This document shows, piece by piece, positions 45,554 through 56,605 of a DNA stretch of 64,000 nt. Location of the stretch: NCBI GenBank assembly GCA_023313575.1, contig JAJTTP010000001.1:124001-188000 (forward strand). The letters run 5' to 3'. This DNA comes from Eutypella sp. D-1 (Eukaryota; Ascomycota; Sordariomycetes; Xylariales; Diatrypaceae). Made by a program: the position numbers and the translations under genes. The notes under the pieces were generated by a model. That model was given only the letters and a program-made list of their open reading frames with translations, was not told where the DNA came from and did no database searches. The stretch's first letter is position 1, and every line of letters begins with the position of its first letter.

Positions 45554-46192
45554 ACTTTAGAAGGAAAGCATTAGAACTGAGCAAACATCGGCTTGAGAGC
45601 AGCTTATTGATTTTGATTGTCGGTTTGTAAAAGAAATAATTGGCTTTACTGCTTGGCACCTACCTGGACGTTAATTAAAAGGTTACCTTACCTTACCTTA
45701 CCTTACTTAATATCTACATATAAGTACTTACCCAGGTACCTAGGATTAGCTACGTAGGGATGTACCCATAGTTATTTTACTTGCACCCTCTCTCTGTCTC
45801 TCTCAAGGGCTTTCTCACTCTCACTCTCACTCTCTTCCTCTCCATCCCCAAAGGTCCATTCATCATTTTCAGTTTCAATTTTTTTTCTGTTAACTCACTT
45901 TCCGAGACATTTGTTACATATATTTTTCTCGTTTAGAGTATTCTCGGTCTTCCCTGCCTCTCTTCTGCCTCTGCTTGACTGGCACTCACAGCTGGTAGTC
46001 CGGTGGCTTTTTTTGTGTAAGATATCATCATTGCCGTTTACTTTTATACCCCCCCCCCTCCTTAAATCTCGGAGACCTAAACGACTTAAGCGGATTTAAG
46101 CTCGAGCTCGAGTTCAACTTTGCACGAATTTTTTTCTTTCTGTCCGAGCTTCCTTCTTGAATGACCACCTCGCCGTGGAGGGGCGCCGAAGA

Positions 46193-49100
46193 ATGATTCG
46201 CGATGCGTTATCCCATGCGGACACCAACACACAGACCGGACCGGAGCTGCTCGCGAACGGGCCTCCCGATATCGACGCTGCCGCGATGATGAACCCATCT
46301 CCGAGCCCGAACCCGAACTCGGCGGCCCAGCTGCCAATCGCGCAGTACCGGAGCCGCCCCGTCGCCGTCGCCGTCGATCCCGTCTCCCTCGTGATATCGG
46401 AATGTATATCAGTGACCTCGGCGATGCGGAAGCACGCCCGCTGGGCTCACTCCTCCGTGTCCTCCATACTGGGCGGCAGCCCCAACTCTGTGCAGCTCGG
46501 CCCCTCGAACCCGCTCCTGCGCCCCAGGAGTAAGGCCTCCTCTGCCGGCGTCGGCGCTGATGGCGCCCTCGACGTCGGTGTCGCTAATCGCTGGGGGCTG
46601 AGGGGTCAGAAGGGCAAGAGCATGGCTGATAATCCCCTCATGGCTGGGTTTGGTCGCCTTCGTCATGATCTTTCTGGCTGTAAAGGTGAGTTATGCATCT
46701 ATGGGTGATATGTGGGGGTTGATGTGGATATTGTATTGAGGGATTGGGAGAATGAGGGGAAGAGGCGAAGAGGGGACGGGGAGGAGGCGGTTGTACACCT
46801 TCGCGGGGACCTTTGGGCCACCCATTCCGTATGCTAACAGCTAACTCTTGTGCGCGCTACTAGACATTCACCAGTTCGACTCTCCGGCCCTGCTTGCCCC
46901 CTTTCTGCAAGTAATACAGGCCTCCTCCACCTCCGCGCCCATCACGATCCTCTCCTTGAAGGCCATCCGCAAGTTCCTATCATACGGCTTTATCTGCCCC
47001 TCGTCGCCACGTTTTCCCCTCGCCATGCAGTCTCTGTCCACCGCCATCACTCACTGCCGATTCGAGGCCAGCGATTCCGCCCAGGACGAGGTCGTTCTGC
47101 TGATGATTCTCCACCTCATGGAGGACATGCTCTCCGGACCCGGAGGCTCTCTCCTTAGTGACGAGAGTGTCTGCGAGATGATGGAGTGCGGCCTGACCAT
47201 GTGTTGCCAGTCGAGGCTCTCCGAGCTTCTGAGACGGACCGCCGAGGCCTCCATGGTCCGCATGTGTCAGATCATCTTCGAGCATCTCAAGTACCTCGAG
47301 GTAGAGGCCGGCGATGATCTGGAGGCCTTTGATAGCCAGACGAATGGGGATGCCGAACCTCTGAAGATGGCCCCTTCTGCTCAGGGCAACGACGTTATAG
47401 CATCCACCGATGCGCCCCAGACCGATGATCCATCCCAGGCCGACCCGCGCTCATCGTCAAGTTCAGGCCAGACGAGCGACGAGACGGCGGAGAAACCCTC
47501 TACGGAAGACACGAATGGCGCTGAAGATACAGAGTCCTCCGAGTCGGAGTCTCTGGATATCCGGCCATATTCCCTGCCGAGTATAAAGGAGCTCTTCCGA
47601 GTTCTCGTAGACCTGCTGGACCCCCATGACAAGCAACAAGGAGATACGATGCGCGTGATGGCGCTGCGGATCATTCATGTCGCCTTGGAAGTTGCAGGAC
47701 CATCTATCGCGCGGCACCCGTCCCTCGCCGTAGTAGCGGAGGATCGCTTATGTCGCCACCTATTCCAACTCGTGCGCTCCGATAACATGGCCATCCTTCA
47801 GGAATCCCTCATCGTCGCCGGGACCCTGCTTGAGACCTGTCGCGGGGTGCTCAAATTGCAGCAGGAGCTTTTCCTCTCCTACCTCGTCACGTGTCTGCAC
47901 CCCCCGGTGGAGATACCCCGAGAGCAGGGCATCGATCCGTTCCTGTACGAGGGTATCCCGCAAGTACCCAGCTCCGCGAAAACCCCGCCGTCGCAGCCGA
48001 GCAGCGGCAGGTCGACCCCCGTCCCGCTCAAGGACCGGCAAAAACTCGGCATGGAAGGCGGTGCGAGGAAACCCGACGCTCGACAGGCCATGGTGGAAAG
48101 TGTCGGCGCTCTTGCGCGGATGCCCACTTATCTTGTGGAGCTCTTCGTCAACTACGACTGCGACGTAAACCGCGGCGACTTATGCCAGGATATGATCGGC
48201 CTCCTGTCCCGAAGCGCCTTGCCGGACTCGGCTACGTGGAGCACTACAAGCGTTCCGCCCTTATGTCTCGACGCGCTTCTCGGCTACGTCCAGTTCATAT
48301 TCGACCGCCTCGACGATGAGCCCGTCACCGGTAGTTTTCCGGATACGGCCAAGTTAAGAGAACAGCGGCGGAAGAAGAAGACCATCATCAAGGGCGCAAG
48401 CAAGTTCAACGAGAAGCCGAAGGAAGGGCTCGGGTACCTGAAGGAGCAGGGCATCATTGAGGACAACCCGGCCTCCGTGGCCAAGTTCCTCCGGAGCACC
48501 TCCCGCATCTCGAAGAAGATGCTCGGCGAGTTCATCTCGAAGAAGGGCAACGAGGAGTACCTGGAGGCCTTCATAGACCTCTTTGACTTCTCAGAGAAAC
48601 GCGTCGATGAGGCCCTGCGCTCGCTTCTCGAGAGCTTCCGCCTCCCCGGCGAATCGCCGCTGATCGAGCGCATCGTGCTGTGTTTCTCCAAAAAGTACAT
48701 CCAGGCCACGATTCACGACGACGTGGCGGACGAGGATGCCGTGTACGTCCTCACGTACGCCATCATTATGCTGAACGTGGACCAGCACAGCCCGAAACTG
48801 AAGGGACAGAAGCGCATGACGATCGAGGACTTCGGCCGGAACCTTAGAGGGGTAAACGGCGGCCAGAACTTCGCCCCCGAGTTCCTCGAGGCCGTCTTCG
48901 ACGCGATCCGGCTCAACGAGATCATCCTGCCCGACGAGCACGACAACAAGCACGCCTTCGACTACGCCTGGCGGGAACTGCTCCTTAAGACCGAATCGGC
49001 GGGGCCCCTTACCCTCTGCAATACCAACATATACGATGCCGACATGTTCGCGACTACGTGGAAACCGATCGTGTCGACGCTGTCCTACGTGTTCATGTCG

Positions 49101-51933
49101 GCGACGGATGACGCCGTCTTCAGTCGCGTGGTCGCCGGGTTTGACCAGTGCGCACGCATCGCGTCGAAGTACGGGAACACCGAGGCCTTGGACCGCATCA
49201 TCAGGAACCTGAGCTTCATGTCGACCCTGGAGTTGGATTCGAACATCGCACTCAACACCGAGGTCAAACAGTCCGATGGTAGTGCCGTCATGGTCAGCGA
49301 GCTGGCCGTGAAGCTCGGCAGTGATCTGAAGGGTCAGCTCGCCACTCTCGTATTATTCAGCGTGGTGAAGGGCAGTGAGCACATTATTCGGGACGGGTGG
49401 CGACATGTAAGCAAGCTTCTCTAAACAGTCACCAATGGATGGCTATGATACGCTAACGAAGACCTCAGATACTACGTATATGGTTAAACCTGTTCGTCAA
49501 TTCCTTGATGCCCTCGTTCTTCAGCACCGAGCTAGACCCGGAGTTCTTCGGCGGAGAGGTTCCCCAGGAATTCACCGACTTTAAGAGGCGATTCAAATTG
49601 CCCAAGATCCCCCTCCAGGGCGCCCCCGTTATAGATCGTGCCGCGAGACCCGTCGACACCGGTTTCATAGCGTCCCTGTCCTCGTATATATCGAGCTACG
49701 CTGCCGATGAGCCCCCCGAGCCCTCTAAGGAAGAGGAGGATAGCGCGTTGAGTACCCGTGACTGCGTGATGACCTGCAATCTGGGCGATGTGTTTTCGCA
49801 CATAGCGTAAGTTTCTCTCCAACTCACTAGGAAGGGATATGGATCTTTTCTCTTTTTTTTCTTCTAACCTCTACCAGGTCTCTTCCCGTCGACTCCTTGA
49901 ACATGTTGATTACGGCCTTGCTGGACGAATTGCCGGACGATGAAAACGCGGACGAGCCATCTATCACGGTAAAATCGGACAGCGCGCCTTCCTCGCCGGC
50001 CTCTGCCGAGCCACGCCCGAAGAAACCGGCCTACGATCCCAAGGTCGTGTACATTCTCGAGCTCTGCACCGTTCTCGCGCTGCGAGACCCGGAAACGGTG
50101 GAGCAGCTTGGCAAGGTAGTATCGGAGGCGCTACAGAGCATCATACGCGAGCCGTCTCGACACCACTCATCGCTCGTATCGCGGGCTGCCTTCTACCAGT
50201 TTAACATCCTGAAGGCCAGCTACGTAAGCCGCCTCCGGCCTACGGACTCGAGGGAGAAAGAGATGATACTGACGGCCCAGGACCAGGACCACGACTTCGT
50301 GCGGGCGCCCGTGCTCCTCCACGCGATATCCACATTCCCCAAGGAGATCCTGACCAAGACGGCGCAGCTCGTGCTCCAGGGCTTGAAGCTCTGCATCGAC
50401 CGCCCGGGACCGCTGCGCAGCGAGATCATGACGTCGCCGGACTTCTGGGTCGTCCTGCGCACGCTAAGTGCGTACCCCCACTCGTCTCCCGTCGTCTTCG
50501 AGATCCTCGAGGGCGGCGTGTCCGGGACCCCTTCGGCTATCATCGCGGACAATTACGAGGCGGCCATCTCGCTCCTCAACGACTTCGCGGCTGCTGCTAA
50601 GGACGGCGTACCGCCTGAGCAACAGCAGCAGAAGGCGGATAGGCGGCAGAAGAACGCCCGACTACCTAAGAAGGACCCTCCTAGGTATGATGCCAGCGCC
50701 AACAAATACGCTACGATTCTGGTTAGTGCTAGTGCTGACCTGCCATTTGTACAGTGATAATGCAGCGGTGTTGCGCGGTGTCAAAGCCGTCAATCTCATC
50801 TCGAGCATGACGGCGCGCATCCCTCACCTAATCGACAACTCGCACCTCGAGAGTAAAGAAGGTAAGCATCTACCTACGTCTACCTAACCCACTCACGCGC
50901 CCTGAGATTTACCTACCTACCCGGAGACTGGCTCGCTGACACGATGTGTGCTCCCCCACCATAGCATGGTCAGCGTACTGGCTGCCGATCTTCCAAGCGC
51001 TAGCAGCACAATGCACGAACGCGTGCCGCGAAGTGCGACACCTAGCCTTCTCCTCACTGCAGCGATCGCTACTGTCACCGGAACTCATATCCTCACGGGG
51101 CCAGGATTCGTCATGGACGGCGATCTTCGGCGAGGTGTTGTTCCCGCTGATCCGCAAACTGCTGCGTCCGGAGGTGTTCACGTCGGACCGGGACGGCATG
51201 AGCGAGACGCGCGTGCAGACTGCGTCCTTGCTCTGCAAGGTGTTCTTGCAGTCCCTGGTTTTATTGTCCCAGTGGGATGGCTTGCTCGATCTTTGGTTGC
51301 AGATTATTGATATTCTTGATCGGCTTATGAATAGTGGGCAGGGTGATAGTTTGGTAAGTTCTTGTTATGTTTTATCACCCCCACGACCCCCCCCCCCCTT
51401 GTTCCATTTTCGGCATGGTTACGTTACACCCCTATGCCGCAACCGCAACCGACCTAGCACTCAGGCTGGGAGCAGATTAAGCGCCAAAAAGGCATACAAA
51501 GAAAAATACAAAGTAGACTAACCTTTGTTTGTCACCACAGGAGGAAGCCGTACCAGAGAACCTCAAGAACGTCCTGCTCTTCATGTCCAGCAGCGGGTAC
51601 CTGGTGCCGCCGAGTAAAGACCCGTCGCAGGAGAAGCTCTGGACCGAGACCTGGCGCCGCATCGATCGCTTCTTGCCGGACTTGCGCGCCGATTTGCAGC
51701 TTGAGGAGGAGGTGCCTGAGAAGGGGGAGGGAGGGGAGAAGGGAGAGGAGAAGGAGGAGAAGGAGAAGGAGAAGGAGAAGAAGGAGAAGGAGAGTGTGCA
51801 GGGAAAGCCGGAGACGAATGGCCATGGTCATGATGCGAATACAGGTGGAGGTGAGAGTCAGAGTCAGAGTGAGGGTGAGAGTGAGAGTGAGGGCGCGAGC
51901 GCGGATAAGCGAGAGACGGAAGCGAAGGATTGA
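46193..51933 (+). CDS. GEA1: Sec7-domain Arf-GEF, Gea/GBF1 family
   Basis: Seven exons (46193-46685, 46864-49406, 49469-49806, 49878-50684, 50755-50861, 50965-51353, 51541-51933) in phase encode ~1689 residues. The protein catalyses GDP/GTP exchange on Arf1 at the early Golgi to start COPI coat assembly. The N-terminal DCB region begins SECISVTSAMRKHARWAHSS, followed by HUS, with an acidic Ser/Glu-rich linker in between. The Sec7 domain (about residues 690-880) opens with the LKEQGIIEDN segment and contains the catalytic glutamate-finger motif FRLPGE and the YAIIMLNVDQHSP helix. HDS domains follow. The tail is a Lys/Glu repeat, then a Ser/Glu repeat. The intron 50685-50754 was chosen because it alone restores phase; the plain ORF reads into it and stops at 50757. 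The first in-frame ATG was taken as the start, although an upstream start in another exon is possible. Confidence 0.95.
51725..51795 (+). repeat. GAG/AAG-rich coding repeat
   Basis: Purine-only codons (GAG, AAG, GAGAAG units) in the last exon of the Arf-GEF encode an alternating Glu/Lys tail. Such tracts often vary in length between strains. Confidence 0.8.
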
Positions 51934-52987
51934 ATTAAGTGAAATTCCACAGTAGCAAGCGGAGAGGGGTTGGGGGCTGCTGTCTAATCAATTATAATAA
52001 TAGAATTATGAAGCATGGGATGGGGAGGGGGTGGGACTGCATTGCATGTTGTTGTTAGAAAAGAGAGGAAGAGGAGTGAATGGAATAGCGTGTAAGTCAG
52101 CCAGTTAGCCAGTCAGACGGTGTAGGTGTAGCCGCTCCTCCGTGCTGGGGGTATATGCTGGATATCTGCGCTCCGAGAAAACAGTGGGAGCGCAGAGAGA
52201 ATAAATACCAAAGCACTCTCCTTACGTAAGGAGCTCGATGACTGTTAGGCCTCGATCTCGAGATCCGGCATTTTCTGGTCAACCAAACAAGACCGGTAGA
52301 TCGGGCTTAGAGGCCATGCCATGGTTATAATATTATACCCCGTTGGTATCCTTGCGAGAGCCGCGTATCCCCGAGCATTTTAGTATTTAATTAATACCTG
52401 AGGGCCTTACAAGTACATACTTATAACTATAACTATAACATTTCCGCATCCAAAGATCGAAGATGATATGATGGGAAAAAAACGTAAATTAGCATAAAGA
52501 TGAAGACCATCGATCCTCTAGAAACAGAATAGGGGTGCCCCGACCTTTGTATATCCCGACAATCCCCGGAGATAAGGGTAATCTGATCAACCATATCCGA
52601 TATTTCCTTTATAAAGTAGCCCCTACCAAGCGAGGCTCAACTGACCGTAGCAAACACATAATACTGTAATTCTTAATTAAGCAGAAATATGTAAGTATTG
52701 GAGACAGAAACTCACAGTACCCGATCCGGATGACTTAACGTGATGCCGAATGCCGTTGAGAGGAAGGTGCTGCTGGGGATAGGGGCTAGGAGGAAAGCAC
52801 AACCATGAGAACTCCAAAAGTGCAGATGGGCACCATAAAGTCGCCACCCGTTGCCTTTCCCTTCATTCAATGAATCTTTTTCTCTTTCTCCTTTCTGTTT
52901 ACTACATCATCGAACCTTGCGATGTCAACAACCTCGGAAGCCACCTGCTTTCCATCGGACCACGCTACACGAAACCTACCTTCCGGG
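51934..52987. other. Spacer between Arf-GEF and HEI10 genes
   Basis: No gene recognised; 3' region of the Arf-GEF gene and promoter side of the HEI10 gene. An in-frame upstream ATG at 52922 would extend HEI10 by 22 residues. Confidence 0.5.
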
Positions 52988-54505
52988 ATGGAGCATATGC
53001 TACGATGTAACTCCTTGAAGTGCCGCAAGGAGCTTCCAGACAAGGCACTCGTCACAACCTGCAGGTAAAGCATCACTCTACCTACCTCTGGAGAGAATGT
53101 GCATGCCTAGTTCCTAACTTGAAAACCACTACCTCCATCGTGTGCTCTCAGTCATATCTTCTGCACGGATTGCGCCACCCGCCTTGGACTCCTTGGCCAG
53201 AGACACGAACAGCGCAACTCTTGCCCGGCATGCGGCACCCGCCTGGCCAACCCCGATGATGCCGTCGTCGCCAACCTGAATCCAAGTGATGACTACAAGA
53301 CCAGCGTGCTCAGCGGCCTGAGCCCCAACACCATCATTGAGTGCGCCGGTCGCGCACTGAGCTTTTGGGCCTACCAGACTACTCAGGAGGTGTCAGTGTC
53401 ATCATGTGTCAAATTCACTGGCCGGCACACTAAAGTACTTTATTCTACAGTGTATACCAAGAGTACATGTCTAAGACCTTGACCGAGAAGTACTCGAGTT
53501 TGAGCGTCCAGCTCGACAAGGTCATTAACGAGGCCAACTCGGAAATAACGAACATGCAAAACAAGCTCGCGAGTACGGGAACCCCCTCTCCCTCCCCCAG
53601 TCCACCTTGCTCACGATGTCCTCTCTCTTGCTAACTCCCGCAGGCATGAAATTGGACCATAACGACTTGCAAAAGAAGCACGACGAGCTTACGCACGCCT
53701 TCAAGGAGAAGAATAGGAAACTGCTGCAGACTCAAGAACTATACGACAAGCTCAAGCGAAAGGCCATGCTCGGTCAGATGCAGAATGCAGCCGAGGATGC
53801 CGTCGATTCTACGCTGCACGCCACCTCGGCCGGGTTTGCCGGCTTCATGGACAACAATCAAACCCATAGCCCCTACCAGGAGCAGGATACATCCTATGGT
53901 CAGAACCAGTCACATAACACACTGGGAGAGCAGCCAAGGGTGACGACTTCTTATCAACCCTCGACTATGAGTCAGGCTCTGGGAGGGTCTTGGTTCAGGA
54001 CAGTCGGTGCTCAATGTAAGGACTGTTCCACCACCACACCCTCGATAAGTCTAACCTATGATAGCCGATATTCCCATCACGCCCTCGACGCATCGTCAAC
54101 GTATCGGTGAATCCGCTAGTATCGGACTGTCGACCGTCCCAGGCCTAGTTGTTGGGACACCCAGGATTTCGCGAAACGGGTCACACATGATGAACACGGG
54201 TGCGCCGCTCGGTGAAGGGTTTCAAGGTGGCCTTCGAAGCACTGCAAGCTTTCCAACTGCAGGTGTTAACCCTGCCTCTAAGTTCGGTCAAAGTGGTGGA
54301 AGCCTCAACGAGACCTCTGCCCCAGTGGCTAGATCACGGAGTGAGTTGATCCCCGAAGTAGTGTCCTGAGGTATCGACACCACTGACAAGATTCACAGCT
54401 GCTCAGCGACCAGCCGTAAGTGCAACTCCCATGAACCGCAACCAACATGGGCACCAGCTGGGTTCAGTTCTTGGTGGCATACGAAGCGGATATTCAGGCG
54501 CTTGA
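52988..54505 (+). CDS. HEI10: HEI10-like meiotic RING-finger E3 ligase
   Basis: Exons 52988-53064, 53152-53391, 53451-53572, 53644-54015, 54065-54340 and 54399-54505, in phase, give 397 residues. HEI10/CCNB1IP1 proteins are ubiquitin/SUMO-type RING ligases that load on the synaptonemal complex and mark crossover sites in meiosis. The RING (residues ~7-65) reads RCNSLKCRKEL, then TCSHIFCTDC and SCPACG. The conserved blocks ANPDDAVVANLNPSDDYKTS and SPNTIIECAGRALSFWAYQ follow directly, then a coiled coil (about 105-190). The C-terminal half is Ser/Thr/Gly-rich with short SP/TP sites, ending in a conserved-looking TPMNRNQHGH segment encoded by the small last exon. The start at 52988 gives the usual MExxLRC N-terminus; the ATG at 52922 is also in frame. 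The final intron (54341-54398) is required to reach that last segment. Confidence 0.93.
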
Positions 54506-55030
54506 GACACTTCCGTGAAATTGAACGGCGTGGCGAATTTGATATCTTCTACAGAAAATGGGCTTTCTTTCACATCGGGCTACAATCTAGATGCTCTAGC
54601 TACACAATTAACTTGGTGCCTGACTTTTCAGTGATTCTTGGTGAATCGAACTAAGGAATAAAATGGACAAGGCCATTGTGCCTACCTATAAATTGGATGT
54701 CATTGTCCCATCCGCCCATTTTGCTGAAAGCATCTCTCCATTTATCCTACATCCTCGAATCTGGACCAAGACTGAACAATCTTACCGAACAACCCCTTTA
54801 TTCCGCGAAAACAAACAAACAATGCATGCTCTACTGAAAGCAACACCACCATGCGGCGAATGGATAAATATCTCCTGCCCCGCCCTGAAATATCCTGCTG
54901 TTTTACTCGTTCATCACCCTCAGTCATCAGTAGCACCCCAAAAGCGATTGGTGAGCCCTCCACGAAATAACAACGACAAGTCCCATTCCCATCCCCCGAA
55001 AAAAGCGAACGCACCGCGCCGCCGGAGATC
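54506..55030. other. Spacer upstream of the 524-residue protein
   Basis: No supported gene. It should contain the 3' end of HEI10 and the promoter of the next gene; the plus strand is pyrimidine- and A-rich near 55000. Confidence 0.5.
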
Positions 55031-56605
55031 ATGTCTTCGCCCGCCCCCAGCACCCACTTGATAGGGGCTGCCGGACAGCAACAGCAGCACCAACAGCAGT
55101 CGCCGAGGAGGCGGGAGGAGCCTACGCAGGCGTACGGCTCCTCCCACCCCTACGGGAGAATCGCGGCCGCCCGGTCGAGCCCGGCGGTGTACCAGGAGAT
55201 GGAGCGCGGACGGGCGCGGGTCCCGGAGCTGGACAACGAGCGCGACGAGACGATGAGGAGGCAGCCTCCGCGGAGGTCTGAGGAGTCCCGGCGCGGGCTC
55301 GTCAAGAGGCTGTTCGACCGCGGCGTCGACGGCGGTAAGCCCCCCGGGGTCAAGAGGCCCGTCATCAGCGCGCCTAGTGCGCCGCAGAAGGTGATGACGG
55401 CCGCCCCGGGGTTCCCCTACGCCGCAGGCAACCAGCAGGCTCGGCCCGCGCCGCCGCGCCCCGTGCGGCCCCCCGTTGAGCTCACGCGTGGGGCGGCTAC
55501 GCCGGAGATGGCGGCGCTGAGGCAGGCGAGGGAGGCGGCGATGGCGATCCCTAGAAAGCCCGTCGCTATCAACCGGGAGAACCTGGGCACGGCGGCGCAC
55601 GCGCTGCGGTCGCACCCGGTGCAGTGCGCCGAAAGCGACGACGGGATGGCGACGCGGGCCCGCAAGATGCAGAACCGGAAGACGGCGTTCGTGGCTGGAC
55701 GGCAGGGCGGCAGTATCCTTGAGATGCATGCTGGTCGCGCCGCCACGCCGGTCGCTGCGCCGCTGGGCCTCGCTGCAGGGTCGGAGGACTCGGAGTGGGA
55801 GTCGGAGGCGGAGTCGATGGAGACGGAGGAGAAGGAGATGGAGATGGAGCAGCCCGCTCCGTCGGTGAGGCGCAGCGCGGAGAGCGGGAACTCCGCCCGC
55901 GCTGAGCGTCGCAGAGGCATGGTCATCGACCGGAAGCCTCTGGCGCCGTTCGCGGAGCCCGCCGTGGCCGAGGCCGCTCGCCAGGAGCGGGATGAGAAAA
56001 AGGCCGAGGCGAAGCCGCAGCAGGGGGTCCCGACGCTGGTGCTAACCCCGCCGCGGGAGGCGACGCCGCCACCGGTGGTCAAGACGGGCCACCTGACGAC
56101 GGACTACCCGTACAAGCGGCTAGTGAAGCAGGCGCAGCGCAAAGCGGAGCTAGTAGCGATGGAGTTCGAGCCGCTGGCGCGCGCGCTATGCACGGCGGGG
56201 GGACTGGAGAGCGTCGAGGACGCGAAGCCAGACGACCTGCTGCGGGTGCTCGACCAGATCATCGGCGATGCCGAGGAGTTGAGCGTGGCGCGCGAGACGG
56301 TGCTCGACCCGCTCGCGAAGGATGGCAAGCTTGCCGGCCCCGCGCGCCGCGACCCCGAGGCCCTGGGGAAGGCGCTGCGCACGGCCCTCGGAGACCGCGA
56401 TCAGGCTATCCACGCCGCGAAATACCATAAGCGCCGCGTTAGAGAGCTGAAGGCCCGCGTTGCGGAGCTGGAGGCCGCGGCGTGGGTGGAGGCGCAGGCG
56501 GGTGAGGAGTCTGAGGAAGTGCCGGAGGAGGAAGCGCCGGCGACGTGGGATGGGGCGCAGGGGGATGGGGAGGTGGCGGCGGAGGAGATAGGCACTGCCC
56601 TTTAG
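55031..56605 (+). CDS. Hypothetical basic/acidic coiled-coil protein
   Basis: I do not recognise a family. A single intronless ORF of 524 codons, strongly GC-rich at third positions unlike the spacers around it, which supports real coding. The N-terminal half is disordered, rich in Pro, Ala, Arg and Gln (including a Q-rich stretch near residues 16-23). Residues ~250-275 are strongly acidic (EWESEAESMETEEKEMEMEQ). From about residue 355 the sequence becomes helical, starting TDYPYKRLVKQAQRK. It passes through a compact helical region (~370-450) and ends in a coiled coil (AAKYHKRRVRELKARVAELE) and an acidic tail. No membrane segment or signal peptide. It could be a cytoskeletal or spindle-associated scaffold, but that is guesswork. 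It lies 525 bp downstream of HEI10 on the same strand. Confidence 0.75.
   Translation: MSSPAPSTHLIGAAGQQQQHQQQSPRRREEPTQAYGSSHPYGRIAAARSSPAVYQEMERGRARVPELDNERDETMRRQPPRRSEESRRGLVKRLFDRGVDGGKPPGVKRPVISAPSAPQKVMTAAPGFPYAAGNQQARPAPPRPVRPPVELTRGAATPEMAALRQAREAAMAIPRKPVAINRENLGTAAHALRSHPVQCAESDDGMATRARKMQNRKTAFVAGRQGGSILEMHAGRAATPVAAPLGLAAGSEDSEWESEAESMETEEKEMEMEQPAPSVRRSAESGNSARAERRRGMVIDRKPLAPFAEPAVAEAARQERDEKKAEAKPQQGVPTLVLTPPREATPPPVVKTGHLTTDYPYKRLVKQAQRKAELVAMEFEPLARALCTAGGLESVEDAKPDDLLRVLDQIIGDAEELSVARETVLDPLAKDGKLAGPARRDPEALGKALRTALGDRDQAIHAAKYHKRRVRELKARVAELEAAAWVEAQAGEESEEVPEEEAPATWDGAQGDGEVAAEEIGTAL

Larger units (their letters stand above)
43707..46192. other. Low-complexity spacer
   Basis: No gene supported. 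44010-44330 and 44490-44730 are purine/G-rich with many runs of four or more G on the plus strand. 44418-44470 is a GTGC then TACG microsatellite. A CAA microsatellite lies at 45530-45553. The last 400 bp are pyrimidine-rich and probably the promoter of the Arf-GEF gene. Confidence 0.6.
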
